A stretch of DNA of 64,000 nt from Cydia pomonella (taxonomy: Eukaryota; Arthropoda; Insecta; Lepidoptera; Tortricidae): the NCBI RefSeq assembly GCF_033807575.1, contig NC_084711.1, positions 1,488,001 through 1,552,000 on the forward strand, written 5' to 3'. A model generated the notes under the pieces. It saw only the letters and a program-made list of their open reading frames with translations, was not told the origin of the DNA and did no database searches. Each line of letters opens with the position of its first letter. Within the stretch, counting starts at the first letter, position 1. Shown here in pieces: positions 32,646-43,016 of the stretch. The translations under genes were made by a program, and so were the position numbers.

Positions 32646-33077
32646 AGCATACCTACTCGTCAGTTCCAACAGTTCTCTCCTAAATTACAGACTCGCGAAA
32701 ATACGGAATTGCTGCATTTGCTGTTCCATGCTGGCGGAAAGTTGTAGCTAGCAAGCGCGGGCGCGGGCGAGTCGAATGGAGATGATGATACATGTTGAAT
32801 GTAATTACAAAATCTAGTTAAATAGATAGAAAATAAGCAATTTATCACAATACTATTCTATTCCTTACACTTTATTAAAAAACCGACAGAATCGCAATAT
32901 CCTTGTTTTCCGTACTTTATCTTCATCAGACGGCTTCTAAGAAATAATGACGTCGTTACTGCTTGCCGTTTTGTTAGAAGCGTTTCGTGAGTAAAAAACT
33001 ATTGTCAGTCTATGACTATCACTTCTGACTGTTGTATTGCTTTAATTCAATGGGATCTATACAGGGTGATTCATGAG

Positions 33078-33462
33078 ACGTGAGCAGGACCAAGCCTACA
33101 CAATCGGTAAATGTTAATGAATCGTTCACCGTCATATTTAAGTAAAACAATCACGCTTTTGTCTGTTATCTAACTTTTTTAAAGGACAAATTTGATTTTC
33201 TACAAACATGGACACCCTACAATACTTAATTAACAAAGATAAAACCTCTTTAAGCGTTATGACAGCAGTTTGATTATGAAGAAAATAAAATGTCACACTT
33301 GAGTGAGATGGATGAAACAAAAAGGGTGACCATAAATGTCGTACTTAAAATAAATAAATAAATTTTGATCAGTAAAAATGAAATTAACGTCAATCTCACA
33401 AATACTGGTACGAAACAGTTGCTTATAATTGACTGAATACGCAGGCTTGATCCTGCTCACGT
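33078..33462. mobile_element. MITE-like element, ACGTGAGCAGGA ends
   Basis: ACGTGAGCAGGACCAAGCCT at the left is inverted at the right (33441-33462) with two or three changes. ACAGGGTGATTCATGAG precedes the left end only. 385 bp, no transposase frame. Confidence 0.6.
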
Positions 33463-33634
33463 ATACTAGATCATACTGTATATATAAAGCAAAATCCCAG
33501 AGCCGCCAGACCTTACTTATTTTCTCATGACTAAAATGTATGGGATAATATAGTGTTAGTATGTACTTTTTATGTCTGCATACTTGCTATATTGGCTCGA
33601 CGGCCATTTGTCCGGTAGAGAAAAGAGCGTACTC

Positions 33635-33712
33635 CCATCTTAAAGCTGGCAACGCACTTACAATCCCTCTGGTGTTGCAGGTGTTCATGGGCGGCGGTAA
33701 CCACGGTACACG
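33635..33712 (-). repeat. Interspersed repeat H, reversed
   Basis: The plus strand reads CTGGCAACGCACTTACAATC, CCTCTGGTGTTGCAGG and GGGCGGCGGTAACCACGG, the complement of the H 3' half. Confidence 0.7.
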
Positions 33713-34972
33713 GTATTAATAAACACAATTACCGTTCTTTTTTCCATTACAGGGATCTCTCCAAGTTTTGTTTCTAAGTGCGTAGGTAGGTATATTTCAG
33801 TGTTATTTTGGAAACGTAAAATATCTTTACACAATGTATATTTTAAATGACCTCTAGGTTATCATTACAACGTTTCGATTATCTTTTCAATTAAGTATAG
33901 GAGAAAAAAAGTAAGCTGTCATTTAGTTTCAGTTTTATATTTAAAAAAAAAATCACAAACAAATATTGGAACGATTACTAGTATATAGGAAAAGCATCGA
34001 TAACTGAGATTATCGATATAAACAGTGGAAAAAATTAATGAGCCCTAGAGGGAAAGTGCCTGAAACCTTAAGTTAGCTTTTACTTAAAGGAAACATTCGC
34101 CAATTTTTAAAAGACACTTAACTGCATTAAATAAAATCGCTTTTCTCACCCGAGAACCAAACCGACTTAAAATAAAAAAAAGCGCTCTTTTATTCCACTA
34201 GTCGATACAGTTAATTTTAATGTTAAAACGCCTCTAACAAACATTAGATCTTATAAGATATCTATAAAATCATAAATTTTGTACACAAGACTATTTTTAA
34301 ACAAGCGAATTGTAAAAAAAAATTGAATGCAGTTTTTTTTATATTTAAAATATTGTATACTTTATGTAAAATGTGCTAACTAAAGGTCTTAATAAACCAG
34401 TCAAAGACATTTAATACATCATTCATTTACCCGCACACTAGAGCAGAGTAAAGAGGGTGAATTCAATAAAAATTCAAACCATACCCATACGTAACGGTCG
34501 GTCGGAGTTTAACAAATCGACTGCAGTTTCTTTAAAGTGCGGCAATTTATGTACTTCCAATGGGACGGTAAAAACAGAAGACAATATTGCTCCAGCTTGA
34601 ACCGGAGAATGCAGAGAGCGATTGAGAGTATATAATTCTTATCTATTTTCTAGAACAGAATACCATTTTATATAAAATTATACTGATAAGTATCTACTTA
34701 GTAATGAAACAAGTGCATATGCAGCGGCTGTGTGGACAGAGGCACGAGGACGTCATATGCACACGTCATAAACTACACGTATTACATAGGCCCCAATCAA
34801 GTTTTGTACTTATTGTCACATTGACAGAGTTGAATTTTAACTAGCAAATTTTGATACCCAGTCGCCAGCAGGCACTAGGCAGAGTCTAAGTACAGTAGAC
34901 TTTTTCTAAAATCTGGGAATTGTTATGTTATTTCTACTCGGCTTAGAATCACGAGTTTCGATTCTATGAGGA
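33713..34972. other. No gene seen
   Basis: Unique, AT-rich, with several A tracts. No repeat copies or exon signals worth listing. Confidence 0.35.
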
Positions 34973-35080
34973 GAAAAACCGGACAAGTTCCAGTCGGACT
35001 CGTCCACCAGGTGACATACAGATGGACGGAGAGCGGAGTCTTAGTTATAGGGTCCCGTTTTACTCTTTGGGTAACCCTAA
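34973..35080 (+). repeat. Interspersed repeat F, internally deleted
   Basis: AAACCGGACAAGTTCCAGTC, GATGGACGGAGAGCGGAGTC, TAGGGTCCCGTTTTACTC. Only ~108 bp: both ends joined with the middle missing. Confidence 0.72.
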
Positions 35081-35805
35081 AAAGGGTCCCAAAATTTCCA
35101 TATATTTTTGAATCGTTTCATTACTGAATGGAAACAAAAATTTTGGGATAGTTTTTTTTTTCTATTACGATCAAAAGAGCTCGTGATTACAAACACGTCC
35201 AAGTTAATAAAAATCGTAAAATGTAAGTACCTATTACTTTAACTAAAATAGCGCAGAAACATGTTTCATAGCTGCCATAAAGCTGTACCTCTGCTTATGA
35301 AATTGAACGTCATGTTTAAATTGAAATTTAAGCAGTTTGAAGTGTCGGTACAACATAGACGTAAATTATTTTACATACACATACTACTCATGGTACGCCG
35401 AAAGTTTGGCTGCATAAGTCGAAAGTCCTTACGCTCCTTATGCATTCTCTCTGGGCGGGTCCGGGACTTGCCAGTCTCAAAACTTAATAAATATGTGAGG
35501 ACACGTAAAATGGCTCTTGTTGTGACCCTTATGATATAGCTCCTGAAGTTACTCGTGTGTGCAAAGTTGAATCTTGTCAAAGTTACCAATTTACTGCACC
35601 AAGTATAAGTAGCTCGGCGAATGAAATTATTTACGACAGTATAGTGAACATGAGTGCTGAAATCGATTAGGAAATTATGTGTTTACTGCAATATCACATG
35701 ACACCTCTTGACACTGACTGTGTTCTATGAAATTATGACGTATAAATAGCACAGTCTGTGTTATCAAAATCTATGCAGAGTTATCTTGGTCTAATTCTAG
35801 AAACA
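35081..35805. other. No gene supported
   Basis: Overlapping opposite-strand frames at 35261-35539 and 35371-35589 look like noise. No repeats. Confidence 0.35.
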
Positions 35806-36012
35806 TTTTTATGATATAGGTATAGGTTGTAAACTAGTCAGATGAATCGCCTGAGGGCCTACCTCGAACCACATTCGACGTGTTGCCTCCCTGTCACACT
35901 TACGTAGGAAATTACAAGTGCGACAAAGAGACAACACATCGAACGTTCGCGGTAGGCATCCTGATCCTAAATACCGTCGCCAATGGATATCTGCAACACC
36001 AGAGGGGTTTTT
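35806..36012 (+). repeat. Interspersed repeat H, split by a palindrome
   Basis: H 5' part (TTTTTATGATATAGG, CAGATGAATCGCCTGA) is separated from its 3' part (TACCGTCGCCAATGG, CACCAGAGGGGTTT) by the palindrome at 35857-35957. Confidence 0.7.
35857..35957. mobile_element. Palindromic MITE nested in repeat H
   Basis: GCCTACCTCGAACCACATTC and GCCTACCGCGAACGTTC face each other, followed by GTGTTGCCTC/GTGTTGTCTC-type arms and TCACACTT/TCGCACTT. CCTGA occurs on both sides (35851 and 35961) and may be the target duplication. Confidence 0.65.
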
Positions 36013-37103
36013 AAGATAATTCGTGAAGGTTTGAACGTAACGGTCCGGAAATACCGCAGGTTAAAAATATGTTGGTTTTTATTTTTATATGATGATATAC
36101 TATGATAACGGTTTTTAGTTTTGTCTTTTTTGTATTTTGGTTAAATGTATGAAAATGTTTTTACAAATATCTGCTTCGTAGTGAAACTTACCTAGCTTCA
36201 AATGACCGACATTTTTTCTGTTATAGTTCAGCAATAATCAGTTTTAATTGTTTCATTTTTCAAACTCTAAAGTACTTATATACTTAAAACAGTAGGTAAT
36301 GGAAATGAGCCTATTTCTGATAACAAACTACGAGTATTATACAAGTTGGCGGAAGTTGTATAATGTGGAAGTTGTATACTGTTTCATGAATAAACGTTTT
36401 ATTTATTTTCATGTTTGGAAATGATAAATAAAGTAAGTATAAAGTAGACAGGGTAAGTAGGCATCCAAGTAGTATTCTAGTAAAATTTTAACATCGATAA
36501 AGTATTTCTATACCTCTATACCTCGTCGAATGATGGTCCCTATGACGGTTGCTTCAAATCACTTTTGGTTGAACTTAATTTAAAACATCATTGAAGAAAT
36601 ATGTTTACACGTATTTTGATTAGTTAAATGTTACATTTCTAAACAAATGAATGTGATAAACTTCCAAATATGGCAGCTACTCCATATAAAAACGAACTGT
36701 CATAGGCCCCACCATTTGACGCGAGATGTATACAAATAATACAAGCATGTTTTTAAAACGCTAGATTTTACCAATTGAAAATATTTCCAAAGTTTGCGTT
36801 CAGAAACGCCAATTTTCATGATTTATCTCTGCAATCGTGAGATAGTAGATGTAATTTAGGGAACACCGGTCTTAGCTGGGCACCTGCGGTTTATTTACGA
36901 GAACAGTTCCGAATGCATTTTCACCCAATGTGAACCACACGGGCAAAGCAAAACTTAAGAAGAAATGACCGTTTCTCCATACAAATGTATTTCATATTTT
37001 CCTCTCTGGCATTGCATATATTGGCATTATTAATATTTACACGATTTGATGTTTATTAACTATAGCTTCCAATTTTCGGAAGTTCAAACTCTTAAAAAAC
37101 TCC
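36013..37103. other. No gene seen
   Basis: Unique AT-rich sequence without repeats shared elsewhere in the window. Confidence 0.35.
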
Positions 37104-37409
37104 TGAAGTGCCAATTACATCCACACTTTATCAGGCCTGATATCAGACCCGATTTCGGGCCCGAGAAAGAGTATTTTTCCGTTTCACGGAATATCAGCAC
37201 ATCACACACAAAAACAATATTTGAAATGTAAAAAAAAAAGTTTCATATGCAAAAATATCAAACAATGAACATTTTTGGCAATTAGAGACAAAGTGTTTTT
37301 TATATTTCAAATATTGTTTGTGTGTGTGAATTGATGTGCTCATATTCCGTGAAACGGAAAACGATTATCAGGCCCGATATCGGGAAGTGTGGATGTAATT
37401 GGTGCTTCA
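37104..37409. mobile_element. MITE with long inverted arms
   Basis: TGAAGTGCCAATTACATCCA and its inverted partner at the right differ at two bases. The arms continue through CCGTTTCACGGAATAT, AGCACATCA and AACAATATTTGAAAT. 306 bp with a central A/T spacer. The 61-codon frame at 37046 runs through it by chance. Confidence 0.78.
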
Positions 37410-38399
37410 CTTAAATAATAATTAAAACATTGGAAAGGAAATCAAACGAAGGGCATAGCTATATGGTCAATACACATTAAATTATGTAAAAATATTTTCT
37501 ATAATGGAACACAGTCACAAAGACAGGTTCAATTTTCATTTATTTTTAGATTACATAAAACAAAAATAGAAATAATAAAGTGCCACAAAATGGCCTCATC
37601 TCAGCATGTTGCTGGCGACTTCCAACACTGATCTTCCGATGATATAACTACTTGGCTTAAGGCCAACATTTACCTACTGATTGAAATTATGGACAAAACT
37701 TCAAAACCACACACCATAAAATAACTTCAACGTTCCTTTATCCAAAACCCAAACTTAAACGCATCTCCAAACACCATTCTCCTACATAAATCAGCCACCG
37801 ACTCCCGAATATCTTTGACTATTCAAAATCACTTTCCTGCCATTGAAGGCTATACATCTCTGGCAAGGATTCCGTTCGAATGTAGACTAAATCACCTTAA
37901 AATCTAGGTGGGAACCTTCGTCCGGGGCGGAATGAGGCCAATCCGTCATAGTGACAATGACAAAGCTCCGATCCGAGCAAGTTGGGTTCGGGTGTGATCG
38001 CCGTTATCTAGATCGGGATCGGCCAATAGCAACTTGCGATCGCGATAAAGTTTGGGACTTTTATGGCGGTTAGCGTAAAGGGTGAATGTAGTGTTTAAAA
38101 GGTGAAATAACTTTTGGATATTGTTATAGAAATGTCAAATCAATTATGTCAATTATATAATTCATTAAATAATCCTGATACCTCTCTAATTCGCTGACCA
38201 AAGGCGGGTTTAAATTTAAGTCCAGCAAACTGTATTCCCACATTTTTCATTACCTACAGTATTAAAATGTTGCAAAGCTGTAGTGATTGTTTATTTTAAA
38301 ACTATTAACATAATGTAATCAAACTTAGCAATAGAAAAGCAAAAGCATTATTTTACCGTATCGTACCAAAGTTATAGTTATCGAAGACATTTAGCTGTA
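37410..38399. other. Unique sequence, possible reversed LINE UTR at its start
   Basis: 37540-37625 read backwards (GTTGGAAGTCGCCAGCAACA, GAGGCCATTTTGTGGCACTT) looks like a LINE 3' UTR but has no second copy here. 37900-38060 is GC-richer with a GGCCAATAG motif and could belong to the promoter region below. Confidence 0.35.
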
Positions 38400-38594
38400 G
38401 GCTGTTATCGAAAGTTTAAGGTACATAAACAAGTTAGCGGCGGTTAGGTTATCCGTCGCCGGGGGCTAGCTATAATCGACCGGGCGCTTTTGGAGGGGTT
38501 AGTCGTTAGGCAAGTAACAGTGATGGCAAGAAGTTGGAAACCATTAGTTATTTTGAAGGTTTGCTTTTAACAAACTTAAAATGCAACATTCCAG
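38400..38594 (+). promoter_or_regulatory. Candidate promoter/first exon with consensus donor
   Basis: A GC-rich patch (GCGGCGGTTAGG, CGTCGCCGGGGGCTAGC) leads to TTAAA-ATG-CAACATTCCAG|GTAAGTATTTTT. The donor is a perfect CAG|GTAAGT, the ATG context AAAATG is typical for insects, and only 14 coding bases (MQHS + 2) precede the splice. An upstream ATG at 38523 opens a 15-codon frame (MARSWKPLVILKVCF). This fits a first exon of a plus-strand gene with a long first intron. No downstream exon was identified. Confidence 0.33.
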
Positions 38595-39338
38595 GTAAGT
38601 ATTTTTCTTCAATTGCATCAAATAAATAACAGGTGTAATACAAATACAAATGGAATTAAAAAATAACCACAAAAATCATACCGGAATATTCACCCAATTA
38701 TAGACAAACACAACTTGCTAATACTACGCGCTTACATTTTGTACTTATTTGTACAGTATAATAATAATAGTATCAGTATAGTCTTTGTCTAAATGTAAGT
38801 CTAGATGTTGTTGTTATTTTTTAACTTGTTGATTGCTGTTTTTTTTTTATTTGTACATGACAGTACAGTTTTTCTGTACTTGTTATTGCACTTGGATTTA
38901 CGTTTAATTCCTAACAGCGCGAAGATATATGTAATCTTGTGATCTCGATTTGATCTAACCTAACATTAACCAACCTAGGCTAAATAGAGGAATATAGTAA
39001 CTAAAATAAAGTAACAGAACGCCAGCATTTAGTTCAGTTTATGCAGTTGCATCGAATGTATTTAGCAGGCGCCTCAAAGGGAATGCATAATGCATCTGAC
39101 ATACCGTTGTCAACCAGCCGGTTGTCTGTCACACGAAATTCTTAAGCAAGGGGACCAAATCATCGGTATTATTAAAGGTATCATATCAGCTACTAATTTA
39201 AGAGCGAATCACTGTGCCTCAAGTCACGAAATGTTTAACTATATACGTTCTCTGCTGTATATGAATCAAGCAAAAGTCATGTTAGCATGAATCGTAATCG
39301 CCCAACCAAAAGAGTGAAGACACTGTCATTTGATGCGA
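38595..39338. other. No gene seen
   Basis: Would be first intron if the candidate exon is real. A 66-codon frame at 39090 is unsupported. Confidence 0.35.
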
Positions 39339-39353
39339 CAGGTAAATAAAATA

Positions 39354-39610
39354 AATAAATATCATAGGACATTATTACACAAATTGACTAAGTCCCACAG
39401 TAAGCTCAATAAGGTTTGTGTTGAGGGTACTTAGGTAACGATATATATAAAATATAAATATTTATTAATACTGAAATACATAGAAAACACCCAAGACTCA
39501 GGAACAAATATCCATGCTCATCACACAAATAAATGCCCAGGACCAGGATTTGAACCCGGGACCATCAGCTTCGTAGGCAGGGTCACTACCCACTAGGCCA
39601 AACCAGTCGT
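39354..39610 (-). mobile_element. SINE S1, full length, with target duplication
   Basis: Reverse-oriented head (A box TGGCCTAGTGGG, B box GGGTTCAAATCCTGG), core and type-1 tail. Flanked by CAGGTAAATAAAATA (39339-39353) and CAGGTATATAAAATA (39611-39625), one mismatch in 15. Confidence 0.9.
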
Positions 39611-39701
39611 CAGGTATATAAAATAGAATAAGTTAGGTACATATAACATAATACATAGCATCACTAACATAGGTTTAGTATAACAGTAATATACAATATG
39701 G

Positions 39702-39795
39702 AAAAAAGTGGCTGTGACATAATCGGACAGACAGACGGACATGACGAATCTATAAGGGTTCCGTTTTTTGCCATTTGGCTACGGAACCCTAAAAA
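39702..39795 (+). repeat. Interspersed repeat F, 3' end only
   Basis: GAAAAAAGTGGCTGTGACAT, GGACAGACAGACGGACATGA, GGGTTCCGTTTTTTGCC, CTACGGAACCCTAAAAA. It matches 30183-30278 with one or two differences over ~94 bp. Confidence 0.85.
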
Positions 39796-39897
39796 TACGA
39801 AATAAATGATTATTTAATTTCATTTAATAAGGAGTAATTGTGAAATGATTTCTGAGTAGGTCAGTACCCGTACCCATCAGTCACTGACAATATCAAA

Positions 39898-40015
39898 ACT
39901 GACATATATGCTCTCGAGAATGTAATTTACTTTCTATACATCTCTTGCACTTATATGCGAGTACGAGCGAGATGCATAGAAAGTAAGTTACGTTTTCGAT
40001 AGCGTTTATGTCAGT
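39898..40015. mobile_element. Palindromic MITE
   Basis: ACTGACATATATGCTCTCGA pairs with the reverse of GATAGCGTTTATGTCAGT, and TTTACTTTCTATACATCTC with GAGATGCATAGAAAGTAA. Same family as 23763-23870. Confidence 0.75.
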
Positions 40016-40089
40016 GTCGAACTGGTGGTAGCCACACAGGAATCAAGTACCTACATAGTTTGATAGTACAGTCAGTGGATCAGACTCCT

Positions 40090-40266
40090 GGCGCGATTCA
40101 AAATTTAAGATAAGTCATAAATTTCCTAAACATACGATGTGGATTGGATATGCAGTTACAAAATAGATGTTTTTGTTTGAATAAACGTCACTTTTGACAT
40201 TGTCATATCTAATCCATATCGTATCTTTAGCATTGTTTAACGTATCTCAAAAGTTCAAATCAGGCC
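40090..40266. mobile_element. MITE family G
   Basis: Ends GGCGCGATTCAAAATTTAAG and, inverted, GGCCTGATTTGAACTTTTGA. Interior CGATGTGGATTGGATATG and GTCACTTTTGACATTGTC are shared with 49779-49920. Confidence 0.75.
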
Positions 40267-40353
40267 ATCCGTGTCAAAAGCATTACCTAATTAAATTATG
40301 TAGGTTAACGAAAAGAGATATACAGATACTTTTGAGCAAGCTATAAAGATGTA

Positions 40354-40570
40354 CAGTCAGCATCAAAAGTAGCGGATCAAACAAGGTGTCAAAAGTATCT
40401 ACCATTCTGTAACAGCTTAGCAAAATTTGATGGTTCTATATGTAGAACAAGACTATAAAAGATATATTTTTGAATGTGAATTTTAGAGATTCATCTATAT
40501 TTGGAAAAGTTATCCGGAATATCAGATACTTTTGGCGCGTTGTTTCATCCGCTACTATTGATGCTGACTG
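40354..40570. mobile_element. TA-flanked MITE family M
   Basis: CAGTCAGCATCAAAAGTAGC...GATCAAAC at the left is inverted at the right with two mismatches in 29. TA dinucleotides flank both ends (40352 and 40571), as for Tc1/mariner-type elements. Confidence 0.82.
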
Positions 40571-40572
40571 TA

Positions 40573-40651
40573 CCAACCTCTTGTAAGAGTATTCCAGTGT
40601 GACAAATACTTTTAGTGCGTTGTTTCATTTACTACTATTGATGCTGACTCT
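40573..40651. repeat. Right-half duplicate of MITE M
   Basis: AAATACTTTTAGTGCGTTGT, TTCATTTACTACTATTGATG and CTGACT repeat the right half of the adjacent element, so the end was duplicated after or during insertion. Confidence 0.75.
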
Positions 40652-41570
40652 GACCATTCAAATAGGGAATGAATATCACATCTAATGATCATGACTACGC
40701 ATATCCACCTGTGTTTTAATACTCTCTATATACTAGACCAGCGGTAAATCATAATAATTCATTGTGATTTCGATCACGCACATCGCGCGGTTTAACCCTA
40801 TTTCCATAGTGGATTTATTTCCATGGTACAGGTGCTAAGCTATCTCTTAATCCATGGGTTAAGCTGGATGTATTATGGATGTGTTAATTTAGTTTTATGG
40901 TTTTGGGACTAGGGTTATAAAATTGTCAAGTGCTATTTTTGCAATTTCATTTCAATGAAATACCTCCGATTTTTGAATAACAAGAATTGGCTTCAGAGAT
41001 GTCGACATAAGTATTCCCAATGTACCTTCTGCTCATTTAAGACATTTTGATTACCTATTCATTGATTGATCCATTTTTATATCCATTTTACACTCTTCTG
41101 AACAATTCAGACTTCATATAGATAGCTAGTAATGCAACTAGTTATGTACTTATAAGTCCCTCTTTTGAACTGATACAGATAACTCAGATACTAGAAGAGA
41201 TATGAGGTACTTTACATACTAGTACTAAGTTGAGAACTACCTAGTAAAGTTTAGTTATTTTATTCTTATAATTTAGATTCTAAAGGTTAATAACTCTGTA
41301 AACACTATTTAAGCTTACTATCCGTCCAGACTATTTCTGCTCCAAGGTCGGCGACAGATTGCCCGGCTTTATGGACCAAGGAGCCCGGGTACCAGCCATG
41401 TTAATTACATCGCGTCCCCGGGGCACCGAATACCCTTCAGATGCGGACAAGGCGGTCACAAATAGCTGCATACCGATATATCGAGTGCTTGTTCAAATAT
41501 TCCTTGCTAGCTTTCCTATTTATATGAAAAACTATTTTAAGGTCAGTTGTTCCTTGAGATTTCCATATTG
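40652..41570. other. Unique sequence; weak exon candidate at 41330
   Basis: TACTATCCGTCCAG| at 41329 is acceptor-like. The following frame reads YFCSKVGDRLPGFMDQGA, recalling the start of a chitin-binding peritrophin-A domain, but the remaining cysteines and aromatic pattern do not appear and no donor is placed. GC-rich 41340-41460. I do not call a gene. Confidence 0.2.
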
Positions 41571-41778
41571 CGTAAGGACGCCAAGCACGAAGAATTTCGT
41601 ACATTGATCTGCCTCTTTCTATTTATATCGCACGTGTGTAATTATAGTGCTGTCCCGCTCGCACAGTGTCATTCCCGCTGGCATCATGACAGGGACAGCA
41701 ATATAATTTATACGTGAGCGATATAGACAGGAACAGGCGGGTCAATGTACGAAATTCTTTGTGATTAGCATCCTTACG
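41571..41778. mobile_element. Palindromic MITE
   Basis: CGTAAGGACG-CCAAGCACGAAG with AATTTCGTACATTGA on the left is inverted on the right (TCAATGTACGAAATT, TCCTTACG). The inner arms TATATCGC and GTGCTGTCCC pair as well. 208 bp. Confidence 0.78.
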
Positions 41779-42373
41779 TTAGTAATACGATGAAATTATT
41801 AACAAAATTAAAACATCACAACTCACAATCAGTTTAACCCCAATACATCAATAACCAATCACATGCTTTTGGTCTCTGGTCTTGGTTACTTTACTACCTA
41901 AACTCACTCTCATTGGTAGCTTTGTTTTCCATCCCTCACCTTTATTAACAAAGCAATAAAGTTCAATGCGGAATATCAAGCAAGTGAATGATATTGCATG
42001 CTTTTAAGTATATGGGGATGCCAAAAAATAACCAAGATTTAGGAATAGCCTTGTGGCCGAATTGTCAGGTTACGCATCTACGAGTACGTAGTTAGGACAT
42101 AATTTGGCGAAAGGATCAATCCTCTAAAATTTGTAATGTACAATGAATCTCTCTTTCCCTTGCTATTGTAATGTTTGCTATGTATGTGGGGTCAGCTTTC
42201 CTGCTTAAACTTCTTCACTTCGCCCTGTCCACGACATCGTCCTCGGATAACTTGCACTCACTCATGTTTGTGATTAATTTAAATAAATGAGTTATCTTTT
42301 TGACAGAAATATCGAATTCTATCAAGTGTTATTTTCATTCTATTGTTGTCTTTGTATTGTTGTTTTTATCCTT
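41779..42373. other. No gene seen
   Basis: Unique. 42180-42270 (GTGGGGTCAGCTTTCCTGCT, TTCACTTCGCCCTGTCCACG) resembles a lepidopteran repeat but has no second copy in the window. Confidence 0.35.
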
Positions 42374-43016
42374 TTTAGGGTTCCGTAGTCAACTAGGAAC
42401 CTTTATAGTTTCGCCATGTCCGTCTGTATGTCTGTCTGTCTGTCCGAGGCTTTGCTCCGTGGTCGTTAGTGCTAGAAAGCTGAAATTTGGCATGGCTATA
42501 TAAATCAATAAAGCCGACAAAGTCGTACAATAAAATCTAAAAATTTAATATTTTTTAGGGTACCTCCCCTACACGTAAAGTGAGGGTGAACATTTTTTCT
42601 TGCTTCAACCCTACAGTGTGGGATATCGTTGGAAAGGTCTTTCAAAACTAATAGGGGTCTTCAACAAACATTTCTTGATAAAGTGAATATATTCGGAGAT
42701 AATTGCTCCGAAAGAAAAAAAAATGTGCCCCCCCCCCCTTTAACTTTTGATCCATAGGTCCAAAAAATATGAAAAAAATCTTGGAAGTAGAGCTTAAGAA
42801 AGATATTAAATGAAAACTATAGCGGATATGATCAGTTTAGCTGTTTTTGAGTTATCGCAAAAAGTTTCCCCTTCATAGTAAAAAGACGTACACCCACAGT
42901 TCATCCCTTGGTTAACAATCTACCATACTTTAAGCTCCAGTTTAGCTTATTGTGACGGAAGAGTAACTACGGAACCCTACTCTGAGCATGGCCCGACATG
43001 CTCTTGGCCGGTTTTT
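42374..43016 (-). repeat. Interspersed repeat F, long copy, reversed
   Basis: Left end TTTTAGGGTTCCGTAGTC, CCGTCTGTATGTCTGTCTGT; right end GGAACCCTACTCTGAGCATG, CTCTTGGCCGGTTTTT. A C12 run at about 42727 is the complement of the G run in the 29467 copy, followed in both by a T/A-rich stretch. Confidence 0.8.

Noticed and set aside
42300..42503. 67-codon frame with FRSQLGTFIVSPCPSVCLSV
   Set aside because: It is the reversed end of repeat F, whose GTCTGTCTGT stretch gives cysteine/serine-rich readings.
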